64,000 nucleotides of DNA from Austropuccinia psidii (Eukaryota; Basidiomycota; Pucciniomycetes; Pucciniales; Sphaerophragmiaceae): the NCBI GenBank assembly GCA_023105745.1, contig JALGQZ010000005.1:63044019-63108018 (forward strand), written 5' to 3'. The position numbers and the translations under genes were made by a program. Under the pieces are notes generated by a model that was given only the letters and a program-made list of their open reading frames with translations, made no database searches and was not told the DNA's origin. This document shows positions 21,197-34,137 of the stretch, piece by piece (position 1 is the first letter of the stretch; each line of letters starts with the position of its first letter).

Positions 21197-23706
21197 CTAT
21201 TGGTGATTGAAATATGGCATTCCCATAAGGAAGGATTTCAGAATAGTAATACAATCAAGTGAAAGATGAGGTTGAAAGGTACCTTCCGCATGTTGACCTC
21301 AACTGAATGAGGAGTGATATAGTGGATGACCTGTACAGGTCGTTGTTGGCCAATACGATGTAGACGATCAACAGCCTGAGCCTCAATGGCTGGGTTCCAA
21401 TTAGGCTCCTGGAAATGTGGATGTCAGGGTCCGAAAATCAGGGGAGAATTTTGGGGGGCCCCTCACCATTAAATAGACTATATTAGCACAAGTTATATTG
21501 AGGCCAGTTTCAGCCGCGGCAATGGATGCAATCAGTACTTCAGATTCAGGATTATTGAAGAAATTCTCAAGCGCCTTGTCCTGTGCTCGTGGTGTAATTG
21601 TTCCATCAATTCGTGCTGAAAGGATAGAGTGATGGGCAAGAGCAATACCAATTCTACAATATAAAAAAGTCAGATGGAGTCAATTGGTAATGGATGCATA
21701 TTAGAATTAACGCACAAATCTAGAAATTGGGTTCATTGGGTATAAACCACTGATTTCGTTGGACCACACCTTGTTTGTTTGTTCTTCATTAAGCTTTGTA
21801 GGAGGTGTGCAATTTTACTACTCATCATGCATGTTTCCACATCCACAATAGTTCGTGTGATTCTTGGGGAGTTATCCTGAGTGCTCCTGCCCTCGGGGTC
21901 TTCCAGCTCCGCCTCCGCAATTGTGTTAAGCATGATGTGATGGTTACAACATATTCGCAGCTTATTAATATTTCTGAAAAACTCTCCTGGTCCTTTGCTT
22001 TTGGATGATAGGAATTCTTCATATAATGTGGAATATTCTTGCTGCATGGTTGGGTTGAGTGGGAGCAGCTCATAATGATGGCTAATAGTGGGGAGAGATT
22101 CGAGATGTGTGGTTTTGGTGCGGCGCAAACTTAAATGCCGCAATGCCAAATGCAAAATATCATTGCAACCTTTTGAAAGACTACTCAGGATGAATGGTGA
22201 CCAGTTATCTTGATCGGCGCTCTGGGGTTGAGTGATGAAGGATATTATGCCCAAAAGGTCATAAATGGTGTTGTGAATAGGTGTGCCCGTTAAACATATT
22301 CGACGGGATGAAAGGAGGCTATTAATGGCACGGTGAGTGGCAGTGTATTGAGAGCGAATATAGCTATAAGAGGGGGCAAGGGTTATTGGATATAAAAGGT
22401 AATTTGAATCATTTAAGCTCAGCCACTCACTGTGCTTCATCCAAGATTATACAATGCCAATTGATTTGAAAAATGAATGATTTAGAGGGATTGGTTTGCT
22501 TAAATTCTTGGGTGATAGTATTGTAAGAAGTGATGATGATATCATATTTTAAGATGTCGGCTTGGGATAATGAGTGACGAGTGGGACCATGGTAGATTTT
22601 GGCATGCAGTGCTCCAGCCTGAGCATGCTTGGATATTTCTGATTGCCAGTTGGTAATTAAGCGAGGGGGGCAGATGATCATGGTGGGCGTGGAGCAATGG
22701 GGGTTTGCAATCATCCGCTCCTTGGAGGTACCAATTAGAGCAATGGCCTGAATGGTTTTACCTAATCCCATATCATCCGCAAGCAGTCCTCCAAGAGGGG
22801 TATTGGTCGAAAGGGATTCAAATGAGCTAACGACCTTGTTTGTAATGATGTGCCTGGCATTAAAAGTGGATCCTGGGGGTGAGGTTGCCCAAAGGTTACG
22901 GGCTGATTGGCCATTGGGGATTTCTCGATCCCAGAGAAAAGCTAGTCCGCAAGGCATAGCTATTCGAAAAATTTGATTTTCATTATTCGAAAAATTCGTC
23001 TTCGAATTCGAATTTTTGAACCAAAAAATGAAAACCCAAAAATTCAAATGAAAATTTTTGAAAAAAAAATCCATTCAAATTTTTCAACCTCCAAATTAAA
23101 ATTCGAAACGAAAATCTCGAATTTTGGTTGAAAAAATGATTTATGAATATAATTCATTAATCAAAAGAAGTGAAAACTGCTATTTATGGCATCAACCACA
23201 GAATACCCATGCCATAAATGGTATTAAAAATATATTTATGGCATCAAAAATGGCACAAATAATTCCATTTATGCCATTTATCAAACCAACAATGCCATAA
23301 AATGGGCTTTTGCCAACCTAGGTATTTTTTTAGCTAAACTTTAATTAGAAAACAAACCTGATTTTTATTACTAAATAATTACATAATTTTACCAATTTAT
23401 GGCAAATCCTCATATGGGCATACATGTTTTTTGCAAATGACTTCCATTAGTTTACCAAGAACCCAGATTAATTATGAGTATTTATAGCTTCTTGGAGTTA
23501 ATTGAAATGAATTTCAATAAATTGAAGGTAATTGAAACTGATTGAAATCAATGAAGCTTGATAACCATTGTTTGAAGCTAATTGAAATCAACAAAATTGA
23601 TGAGCATTAGTTGAAACTAGTAAAAATTAATTAGAATTGTTTAGAAACTAAAATGAATTACACTAATTTCAAATAACTTCAAATAAAGAGAACTTGACAG
23701 AAATTA

Positions 23707-24594
23707 TTAAAATTAATTAAAATTAATTAAAATTAATTAAAATTAATTAAAATTAATTAAATTTAATTAAAATTAATTAAAATTAATTAAAATTAATTAA
23801 AATTAATTAAAATTAATTAAAATTAATTAAAATTAATTAAAATTAATTAAAATTAATTAAAATTAATTAAAATTAATTAAAATTAATTAAAATTAATTAA
23901 AATTAATTAAGATTAATTAAAATTAATTAAGATTAATTAAAATTAATTAAAATTAATTAAAATTAATTAAAATTAATTAAAATTAATTAAAATTAATTAA
24001 AATTAATTAAAATTAATTAAAATTAATTAAAATTAATTAAAATTAATTAAAATTAATTAAAATTAATTAAAATTAATTAAAATTAATTAAAATTAATTAA
24101 AATTAATTAAAATTAATTAAAATTAATTAAAATTAATTAAAATTAATTAAAATTAATTAAAATTAATTAAAATTAATTAAAATTAATTAAAATTAATTAA
24201 AATTAATTAAAATTAATTAAAATTAATTAAAATTAATTAAAATTAATTAAAATTAATTAAAATTAATTAAAATTAATTAAAATTAATTAAAATTAATTAA
24301 AATTAATTAAAATTAATTAAAATTAATTAAAATTAATTAAAATTAATTAAAATTAATTAAAATTAATTAAAATTAATTAAAATTAATTAAAATTAATCAA
24401 AATTAATTAAAATTAATTAAAATTAATTAAAATTAATTAAAATTAATTAAAATTAATTAAAATTAATTAAAATTAATTAAAATTAATTAAAATTAATTAA
24501 AATTAATTAAAATTAATTAAAATTAATTAAAATTAATTAAAATTAATTAAAATTAATTAAAATTAATTAAAATTAATTAAAATTAATTAAAATT
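23707..24594. repeat. AATTAATTAA satellite, about 89 units of 10 bp
   Basis: The 10-bp unit AATTAATTAA repeats almost without change for nearly 890 bp, with rare G or C substitutions (near 23911, 23931, 24397). Beyond it, 24595-25330 is degenerate AT-rich DNA. Confidence 0.97.
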
Positions 24595-25511
24595 AACTAA
24601 TATTAATTAATATTAATCAGAATTAAATACAATTAATCACAATTACTTAAAATGAATTAAATTTAACCAAAATCCATTACAATTAATCAAAATGCATTAA
24701 ATTTAATTATAATTAATTAAGATTAAATAAAATTAAATAAACTTAAGAAAAAATAATTATAATTTATTCAAATTAATTAAAAATATTTCATTACTTATTT
24801 ATTTCCATTAATTATGTTTTATATTTTATTTATTCTTATTATTTATATATTCTCTATTTGTATTATTAATTATTATTCATTGTTATTCAGTATGATTTAT
24901 ATTTTAAATATTAGTTATTTTTATTAAATTAATCTTATATTATTTATAGTAAAAATAACTGATAAAAAAAATATCAAATATATATATTCCATAATTATTT
25001 ATTCTTATTAATTTTATTTTATATTTTATATTTCAATTAGTGTAATTTAATATTAAATATCACATATTAAATATATATAGTTCTTATTACTTATTTTGAT
25101 TAATTATATTTGATATTTTATTTGTTATTTATTCTTTTTTGATTAATTATATTTTATATTTTATATATTTATTATTCTTACGATTGATTGTTTTTATATA
25201 TTTGTTTTATATCTTTTTTATTCATTTTTACATTAATTTTATATATATTTATTATTATGTATTTTTATTAATTATATTTTACATTTTATTTATTCTTTAT
25301 TCTTTTTTTTATGAATTATATTTTTTTTCGAATGTTCCAAAACCTAACACCTGAAACCTAACTCAATGATACATACCCGTTCTCAAAGACCTACAAGACA
25401 TACCTACTCTCGATGAGGATTCTTTTCCTCATGGGAAATCCTTTTTCGCTTTATATTTTTCTTTTTTACTAATATTTACCATTTTAAATCATATTATCCG
25501 TTACACTGGTT

Positions 25512-26260
25512 TTCATCGATGCACCTCCAGTGTCACTTGATTTACTGGCTGGATTGCCTCAGCTCACAAGCAACCAAAATCCAACCCCGAAGCTTGAAGA
25601 TAATTCCCTCCTTGCACCAATAGCTACAAATATTGACCAAATCATACCCGAGATTAGTCCTCATGGTAGCACTGGCAAAACGGCCCCACCTCAACACATC
25701 AAGACATATGCTGGTGCACATATGTCTTTTGCTGATGGTAATTGATTTCTTTTTAAATTCAACGTTTAACATTTCGCTTTGATTTATCAATCCAGGAAAT
25801 CTTTTTGCAGCCTTAGATGATCAACTTGGCAATAGACTCACCCATTCTCCAGCTGTGCCCTACCTTTGGCAATTAAGCGAATTGATTACTAATATTTTGC
25901 CAGATGGACCTCAAGAGTATACACTTCTGCCTCCAAATCCTCATAGTTTTTCGACTCTCTATGCTCCTCCACCCATTCGATCCGCTGAACAAGCACTTCA
26001 TATCTGGGCAGAACCGATGAAGTTGGACAAGCACATCAGTAAGCAGACATGCTGTTGCTTTTTTTTCTATTTGCATTATTGAGATCACCATATTCACATT
26101 CAATCATTTTCCCCATCTTCATTGTCTTGATAAACTAATGAAGCACTTTAAGGCACATGCTACTGAGCACGGACATTTGACAAACGAGACTAGTCTGAAT
26201 GACATAAAGGACATGTTGGCTTGTCTACCCCATTTGAAAGGACGTGAAGAAAAGGTAAGT
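25512..26260 (+). pseudogene. Captured multi-exon gene fragment inside the hAT element
   Basis: Coding-like exons are 25512-25737 and 25796-26038, joined by a GTAATT..CAG intron to read SFADGNLFAALDDQL in frame. A donor GTAAGC follows, and a third coding-like block lies at about 26144-26254 (TSLNDIKDMLACLPHLKG) ending at a GTAAGT donor. The last block resembles the helical region of Sec1/Munc18 proteins, but this rests on few residues and is tentative. No start codon with a clear context is seen, and the frame between exons 2 and 3 does not join well. It looks like a host gene piece picked up by the element. Confidence 0.4.
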
Positions 26261-27089
26261 CTTCTGCTTTTCAAAATGTCCATTCCACTGTGACCAATTT
26301 GCTCGAAATCCTAATGCTGTGTACTCTTGTAGCACGTCTGACAGGTAGCGAATTGTGGGTCCATATGTCCTTTATCGACATGGGATCCCAGACAAAGATT
26401 CGTGACGACTCTATCCACACGCCAAATTGGCCTTACATGAAATGGATGCTGTCAACAATCACGTTCACCATGGAATGAATGAAACAAAAGAACGCGGGAA
26501 CAAGAAGTTTCACTCCAACTCAATCAAGCTCAAATTCATCCGATGCTGCCTCATTACATCTTTCCGGACAAGGACCATTCACCATCAGCAAAGGCCCATT
26601 CAGCTCAATAATTCAATCCTTGATTGAAGTCATGAGTTCTCCTCAAATGTCACCAAGCCGACACAAACCACAATAACGATAAAAATAAGGCAGCCCTCAG
26701 CGGACTTGGTCAAAGCAGGGTGTTGCTTAAGGCTTCGCCTCTCTATGTGGGTGCACATGCATAGAGGTGGCTTGAGGCTGTAACACCATGTGGCGACTGA
26801 TAAACTGAGGGCTTGGGTCATCTGATCCACAAAAGAGGAGCTGTCCAGGCCAATAGGGCCGGTGCCTCTTTTGAAAGTGCCCCGCACAATAAAGAGTGAA
26901 ATAACACTATAAAATTAGATGAATTACACATCTTTAAAAAATAATTTCCTTATTTTCTTTTTTAGAATACTACTTAGAATGATGTATGGTCATGGTGGGG
27001 GCCCACACCATGACCAGTATTTGTAATTACGTTTGATAGCCAACACGGGGGAATTGCTGCCCAAAAATCTTAATCAAATTTATGAAAAT

Positions 27090-30010
27090 TCAACGATAAA
27101 AATGATTTTTAATTAATTAATAAAAATTAATTAAAATCAAAGAAAATTAATTACAATTAATTATAATCAATTGTAATGGATTAAAATTAATAGAAATTGA
27201 TTTTAATGAAAATCAGTTATAATTAATTAAAATAAATTGTAATTAAAAGTAATTAAATATAATTAATATTAATTGTAGAAAATTAAGTATAATTGATTAA
27301 AATTAATTGTAATCAAAATAAAAATTAATTTAAAAGAAATGATAATTAATACTAATAATTATAATTCGAAGTAATTATAATTAATTAAATTTAACCATAA
27401 TTAATTATTAATTAATTAATAATTGAAATTAATTATATAATTAATTAAAGTAAATTATAATTATAATTAATTATAATTAATATTAATTGTAGAAAATTAT
27501 TTATAATTGATTGAAATTAATTATAATCAAAATTAATATTAATTTAAAAGAAATTATAATTAAAAGTAATTATAATCAATTAAAATCAACCATAATTAAT
27601 TATTAATTACTTATAATTAATTGAAACTAATTAAAATTTTTTATAATTAATTTTGAATAATTTTCATTAATCATAATTAATTTTAATTAATATTAATTGA
27701 TGAAAATTATTTATAATTAACTAAATTCAATTATATAATTAATTCAAGTAAATTATAATTAAAATTAATTATAATTAAAAGTAATTATAATTAATTATTA
27801 TTTAATTATTAATTATAATTAAAAGTAATTATAATTAATTATTATTTAATTATTAATTATAATTAATTGAAACTAACTATAATTATTTATATAATAAATT
27901 TGTAGAAAATTAATTATAATTAATTAAAATTAACCATAAGTAATTATTAATTGATAAAATTAAGCATAACTAATTATCAATTAACTATTAATTGAAATTA
28001 ATTATAATCAATTGAAACTAATTAAAATTCTTTATGATTAATTTTAAATAATTTTCATTAATCATAATTAATTATAATTAATATTAATTGATGAAAATGA
28101 TTTATAATTAATTAAAGTAAATTATAATTAAAAGTAATTATAATTAATTAAAATTAACTATAATTAAAATTAACTATAATTAATTATTAATTATAATTAA
28201 TTGAAACTAATGCTAATTATTTATATAATGAATTTCACTTAATTATCATTAATTATAATTAATTATAATTAATTATAATTAATTATAATTAATATTAATT
28301 GTAGAAAGAGAAAATTAATTATAATTAAATAAAATTAATTATAATCCAAATTAAAATTAGTTTAAAAGAAATTATAATTAAAGGTAATTGAAATGAATTA
28401 TAATTAATTGAAACTAATTAAAATTCTTTATAATTAATCAAAGCAAATTATAATTAAAATTAATTATAATTAAAAGTAATTATAATTAGTTAAAATTAAC
28501 TATAATTAATTGAAACTAATGATAATTATTTATATAATGAATTTCATTTAATTATAATTAATATAAATTGTAGAAAATTAATTATAATTGATTAAAATAA
28601 ATTTTAATCAAAATTAATATTAATTTAAAATAAATTATAATTAAAAGTAATTATAATTAATTAAAATTAACCATAATTAATTATTAATTAATTAATAATT
28701 GAAATGAATTATAATTAATTGAAACTAATTCAAATTCTTTATAATTAATTTTAAATAATTTTCATTAATCTTAATTAATTATAATTAATATTAATTGATG
28801 CAAATTATTTATAATTAATTAAAATTAATTATATAATTATTTCAAGTAAATTATAATTAATTGAAACTAATTATATTTATTTATATAATGAATTGCATTT
28901 AATTATCATTCATTATAATTAATTATAATTAATATTAATTGTAGAAAATTTATTATAATTAATTAAAATTTATTATAATTAATTAAAATTAATTATAATC
29001 AAAATTAAAAATAATTTAAAAGAAATTATAATAAAAATTAATTATAATTAAAAGTAATTATAATTAATTAAAATTAACCATAACTCATTATTAATTAATT
29101 ATTAATTCAAATTAATTATAATTAATTAAAACTAATAATAATTATTTAAAATTAATTATAAATAATTATTATTAATTATAATTAATTATAATGAATTTTA
29201 TTTAATTGTCATTAATTATAATTAATAATAATTAATATTAATTGATGAAAATTAAAATTAAAATTAATTATAATTATTTGGAATTAATTTTAAATAATTT
29301 TAATTAATTATAAATATTGGATTTTAATTAATTTTAATTAATTATTGTTAAATGTCATTTATTATAATTGATTTTAATTAATTATCATTAATTGTCATTA
29401 ATTATAGTTGATTTTAATTAATTTTCATTAATTATATTTTAATTATAATTAATTTAATGAAAATTAATTATAACTAAGTTTAACTAATAATCATTAATTG
29501 TCATGGATTATAATTAATCAAAATTAATGACAATTAATGATAATAAATTATAATTAATTATGATTAATGAGATTTAATCATAATTAATTATAATTAGTTA
29601 TAATTAATGATAATTAATTAAAATTAAATATATTTCAAATATAATTAATGAAAATTAAACAAAATTATAATTAATGAAAATATAATTAATTTTAATTAAT
29701 TATCAGTAATTTTAACTAATTTTCATTAATTATATTTTAATCAATTAATTCTCATTTTATAATTAATTTTATTTAATTTTTATTAATTATATTATAATTA
29801 TAATTAATTTTAATTAATTATCATTAATTGCCATTAATTATAATTAATTTTAATTAATTATCATTAATTGCCATTAATTATAGTTAATTTTAATCAATTT
29901 TCATTATTTTTCATTAATTTTCATTAAAATTAATGACCATTAATGATAATGAATTAAAATCAATTATAATGAATGACAATTAATGATAATTAAAATTAAT
30001 TGTCATTCAT
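27090..30010. repeat. AT-rich degenerate AATTA repeats
   Basis: About 2.9 kb consists almost only of A and T, built from AATTAATTATAATT-like words in both orientations. It is probably a decayed relative of the satellite at 23707-24594. It contains no gene. Confidence 0.9.
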
Positions 30011-31597
30011 TATTCTTATGATCTTTTATTTGATTTTAATTCATTTTTGCTTCATTTATATAAGTTAATAAGTAATCAAACAATAAATAATAAAGAATGA
30101 GTGAATCATTATGAAATTATTCAATTGTGATAGTGGTTTTTTAAATTTCATATTAATTTATGCATAATTAATAAGTTCACACATTAAATACATTCTAAAC
30201 CTAATTATTTTACATTGCTTGGCCATGTTCAATCAGTTTTTTGATCCACTCTCTTCAAATTCATATTAATTGTCCATGAAAATTCAAAATTCGCTTTCGA
30301 ATATTCGAATATTTGCAAATTCGATTTTGAATATTCGAAGGTAGGTGAAATTCGATTCTGAATATTCGGTCATGATGGAAATTCGATATTGAATATTCGA
30401 TGACCCTTAAAATTTGACGAATTTTCGAAAAGCTATGCATTGCTAGTCCGGTCTTTTGATGAGGGAGGAGGGGGGTTTGAATAATGGAATGGGGCGGGGT
30501 CATCATGGGGAGGTCTGATCCACTGGGTAATTGTATCAGTTTTTGCTTGGAAATCAATGATGAAACAGCAGGATATGAAGCAGGCGTCGAGTTTGAAGCG
30601 GGAAATGTCGGAGTAAAGAGTTGACATTGACAATGAGTAGTACAGTCATATTCTTTGGGCATTTTAAGCTTGAAATCTTGTGTTTGAAAGCTTTCCATTA
30701 TGAATAGAATGTTTGGATACCATGTGAAGAACATCAATGCTAGATTGGGTTTCTGAGATGAGGAGGGATCATTGGCATCAGTCATAAATACTCCCTCAAC
30801 GAATAATATTTGAGTAGGATTGGATTGGCAATTTTCAATCCATGCCCCACCAGGACCACAGTGCATGAACGTTTTGGGTGCCCCAAGGAATGGTATCAAC
30901 GTTTGGGAAAGGGTTCCCGGGAGAGAGCCAATAGCATGCTGGTGATTGGGGAGATATACGAATATGTTGTGTTGATTGTGCCATAGGATAATCCAAGAAC
31001 CTAAGTGGGAATTCTCAGGCTTTAAGGTTATATCACTATTTATTTGAATACGAATATCAATCATCCCAATGCAAAGTGGTTGTGAAGGGGTTGACATGAT
31101 GGCTATTTTAAATTATTTGGGGACAGTTGGGAATTATATGATCGGGAAGGGTTAGCTAAAGGGAATGAAGAGGAATAAGCGCAGGTGGGGAACTTATATG
31201 AGTGGCAGCAACAGGCCAAAAGGGGGATGGCCTGTGGTTACGTGCATGGTCTTGATGGAGGTGGGCCTCTTGGGCTCATAATTTTCATATCCGATTTGGG
31301 GCATATATCAAGGCAAGGTGGCCAAAATGTGGGTGCACCGATATGACTGCTGGATCTGCAGCGAGTTACGAAACATTTGGTGGAACAAGGTTGACATTAG
31401 CACATCCGAAATTGGGTGGGTTGTAGCAACTTATTGTGGAGGGCATATTAGAGGCATGCAGTCATGTTTGCTGGTGTGACAGCGAACAATGAGCGTATCC
31501 TCCCCAGGTTAATTATTCACAGGGACCTACTGGGCAATGTTGGCAGTTTCAAAGGGCAATCTCACTGTGGGGATGTTTGTGTGTGGGCGGGTGAGAT

Positions 31598-31623
31598 ATG
31601 TTCGGTGGCATGCCACCGCACAT
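31598..31623. promoter_or_regulatory. Palindrome CGG-N10-CCG upstream of SNF2
   Basis: The half ATGTTCGGTGGCA is followed by a near-perfect reverse complement TGCCACCGCACAT. The CGG and CCG triplets are ten bases apart, the layout bound by many fungal Zn2Cys6 dimers. It lies 501 bp upstream of the SNF2 ATG. Confidence 0.6.
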
Positions 31624-32824
31624 GACTTTGGTTTGGCCTGAAGTTTTTTGCTGACTGATGCATACTGGGCTTTCAGGGGGAATGTGTGGGATGATCAAAG
31701 GGGGCGCCAGCCGTGAGCCGTGATCCACATATACATTCACCCCTATGGCGTTTGAGGCAAGTACTAATCCACCGAGATTGGCATCCGGGGCTTTGCCTCA
31801 CGCGCGTACAGAACTCCGGAGAAAGAGGCCACACGCCCAAGGGATTTTTTGGCTGCAAGCCAGGTGCCACAACTTGCGCGGGGCGTGTGAGAACGTAAAG
31901 AAAATGACCCGCGGTGGGAGATAACCACGCCAACATGACCAGCCTCAGCAATCATAGGCTGGGATTGTTAATCTAATGTGGATGAGGCTGAAGCAAATCC
32001 ACACTGATTGGCCTCAGGTTTCCACGCGCAAGCGGGTGAGCGTCTGCAGTCAAGCTGACAACCCGAGCAAGAAAATACGCAGCTGGAAGACTGGCAGTAA
32101 AATGTGTTCCAGGCGTGTGAAAGTTGCCTGCGTATGACCCATCGGGGGTGCGTATGAAAGCGTGTGCCTGCCCGACAATGAACAAGCGGGCTAGTCATTG
32201 TTTGCCCCAACCATGGCACCGGAGTGAATCAACTCTTTGTGTATGACCCAAATATTAAGTCATCCCATTATGACCCACTTACATTAACTTGGATTACATG
32301 CGCATCTGTGCCGTAGTTAGGCAGAGCTGTCCAACAAGGTGCATCAAAGGGATGCAGGTGAGCGATATGACTCGATGGCTTGACGTGATTGCATGTTACA
32401 TTGTTGAACAGCTTTTTGCTCTGCCCCGCAGTACACATTTACAAAGGTGTACTGCGTACTACAGTGTCGACTGTACTGTGCAGATCAGGAAGGTGTAATA
32501 CTACTTGAGCCTGCATGCATATAGCAAATGTGCATGCACCTTCCGATTGTTTGCATTTACGTAGCTCATGTGCCACATGCTCAGCATTGCGTTTCACCCG
32601 ATTTTCACACGCAAGCTGAGCATGTCATGGTCAAAAGCACCGTGTGAAAGTGCTCAGTAAAGCCATGGAATGAACTAATTCTGCAATAGCTCACTGGAAG
32701 GCTCAGTTTGGAGCACTTCACCAAAGCGTGTGAAATGCTGCACCTTGCTGAAATGTCATCCGATGCTGTGCCAAATGCTCAGAGTGCGCGCATACAAAAA
32801 CGACTGAGCAATGGCTTAGCATGG

Positions 32825-33560
32825 TGCATTTGATATTGTTATATCTATAGCTCAATCACTGTGCAATTCCAATGTTCAGCCACTGAGCATTTCAATTATG
32901 ACCCGAAAGCAAACCTGAGCAATGGGTCGAGGCAAGCTCACGCTGTATTCACTTGTCTTACAGCCCCCCCCTTTGTTCACATACTATTACCAGGCCATAT
33001 GGCCCGTAATCTCGCCGCAGTCACTTGTGACCAAATGCACCTGGTGCTTTTCTGCATGGGTCACTTGTGCATTGCACCCACAATGCACATTCAACATGGG
33101 CCTCACGACCACCCTCCTGGGTGATCGGGTGACTATTTAAGGAAACAAAGGGGATGTGACTGAGCTTGACAATTCAATAAATTGCAATACTCAGCGGTGC
33201 ATTTGATATTGTTATATCAATTGTTCAATTACTTTGCAATTCAAATGTTCAGCCACTGAGCATTTCAATTAAGACCCGAAAGCAAACCTGAGCAATGAGT
33301 CGAGGCAAGCTCACACTGTATTCACTTGTCTTACAGCCCCCCCCTTTGTTCAAAGACTATCACCAGGCCATAAGGCCGGTGATCTTGCCGCGGTCACTTG
33401 TGCATTGCACCCACAATGCACAATCAATAAGGGCCTCACGACCACCATCCTGGGTGATCGGGTGGCAATTTGAGGAAACAAAGGGGATTTGACTCAGCAT
33501 GACAATTCAATAAATTGCAATACTCAGCTTGACAATTCAATAAATTGCAATACTCAGCCA
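32825..33560 (+). repeat. Tandem duplication of about 370 bp
   Basis: The block starting GGTGCATTTGATATTGTTAT occurs at about 32823 and 33196. The copies share TCGAGGCAAGCTCAC, a run of seven to nine C and CCTGGGTGATCGGGTG. A shorter repeat (TTGACAATTCAATAAATTGCA) ends each unit and is doubled at 33510-33555. It lies upstream of the Zn2Cys6 gene. Confidence 0.85.
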
Positions 33561-33706
33561 GACCCCCATTGTTCTTCTGCCTCACGCGAGCATTTCACCT
33601 CCTTTGCAGCATTCGCTGAGACTCAGCTTCAATTTTGCCCACACGCCTTGAAGCTGAGACTTTTGCAGGTGCTGCAACTGCTGAGATTGTCTCAGCTTCA
33701 CCTTGG

Positions 33707-33714
33707 TATAAAAG
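33707..33714 (+). promoter_or_regulatory. TATA box of the Zn2Cys6 gene
   Basis: TATAAAAG in the context CCTTGGTATAAAAGACC is preceded by several GCTGAG/CTCAGC boxes (33520-33700). The transcript would start near 33740. A probable 5'-UTR intron (GTATGT at 34067, TACTAAC, TTTAG at 34137) ends exactly at the ATG. Confidence 0.6.
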
Positions 33715-34137
33715 ACCATCTTCACACGACACGCACTTCACTTTCTTTCTCACCCACTCCACTTCGTTCAACCTCACCCGCGTTTGTCCTTCTTGTGCGT
33801 ATTCCCCCTCGTCTTCCTGCCTTTCCAGTCTTTTCTTTCGCACTCGACTAACCCCACTCCCCTTCCTGCTCGCTTTTTGTTTTTCCTGCTAATACTTTCA
33901 GAACCCCACTTCTATCTACTTTGTACGTTTTCTCCAATTAAACTTTAGTCAACATTATGTACCGATATTAATATTTTTCTTTCTTCACAACTTCCTTCCA
34001 GACTTTTACAAACTTCCGACTAGAGCGTCTTTAATTTGATTCCGTTTTATATTTATATAAATCATCGTATGTCTTCCTTTTCTTTCTTGATTGCTCACTT
34101 TCTATTCAGTTACTAACCTGTTTTGTTTTGTTTTTAG

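Larger units (their letters stand above)
22950..30442. mobile_element. hAT-like non-autonomous element, 7.5 kb
   Basis: The terminal repeats read CAAGGCATAGCTATTCGAAAA on the left and, reversed, CAATGCATAGCTTTTCGAAAA on the right. An 8-bp duplication CTAGTCCG flanks it (22942-22949, 30443-30450). The uninterrupted SNF2 copy at 272-2658 shows the empty site near 915-930. Multiple GAATATTCG/ATTCGAA boxes lie near both ends (22970-23010, 30295-30410), as in hAT subterminal regions. There is no transposase; the interior is AATTAATTAA satellite, AT-rich DNA and a low-copy segment at 25500-26900. Confidence 0.88.
21197..31097 (-). pseudogene. SNF2-family helicase (RAD5/RAD16-like), split by hAT element
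   Basis: This is an ATP-dependent chromatin remodeller carried by the transposon. Probable exons are 31097-30451, 22949-22431, 22363-21716, 21653-21467 and 21408-21197. Motifs in order are LLPHQKTGLAF (Q-like), ADDMGLGKT (I), DEAH formed across the intron at 22364-22430 (II), LTGTPIHN (III), ETGLNIT (V) and AVDRLHRIGQQRPV (VI). The first about 220 residues are not a domain I know. The gene is broken by the 7.5-kb hAT-like insertion (22950-30442), by TGA at 21733-21735 where a Trp codon is expected, and by a one-base loss near 21250. Lesions differ from those of copy 2, so a functional source element must have existed. It starts 501 bp from a palindrome at 31598. Confidence 0.88.
31098..33706. 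other. Intergenic region between SNF2 and the Zn2Cys6 gene
   Basis: This 2.6-kb divergent spacer has no credible gene. It holds the palindrome at 31598-31623, many TGAGCA/TGCTCA words (32570-33310), the tandem duplication at 32825-33560 and CTCAGC boxes towards the TATA box at 33707. Its GC content is clearly higher than that of the surrounding retrotransposon. Confidence 0.6.

Noticed and set aside
25139..25354. Hydrophobic Ile/Tyr/Phe frame resembling a membrane protein
   Set aside because: It comes from AT-rich DNA beside the satellite and has no homologous features.
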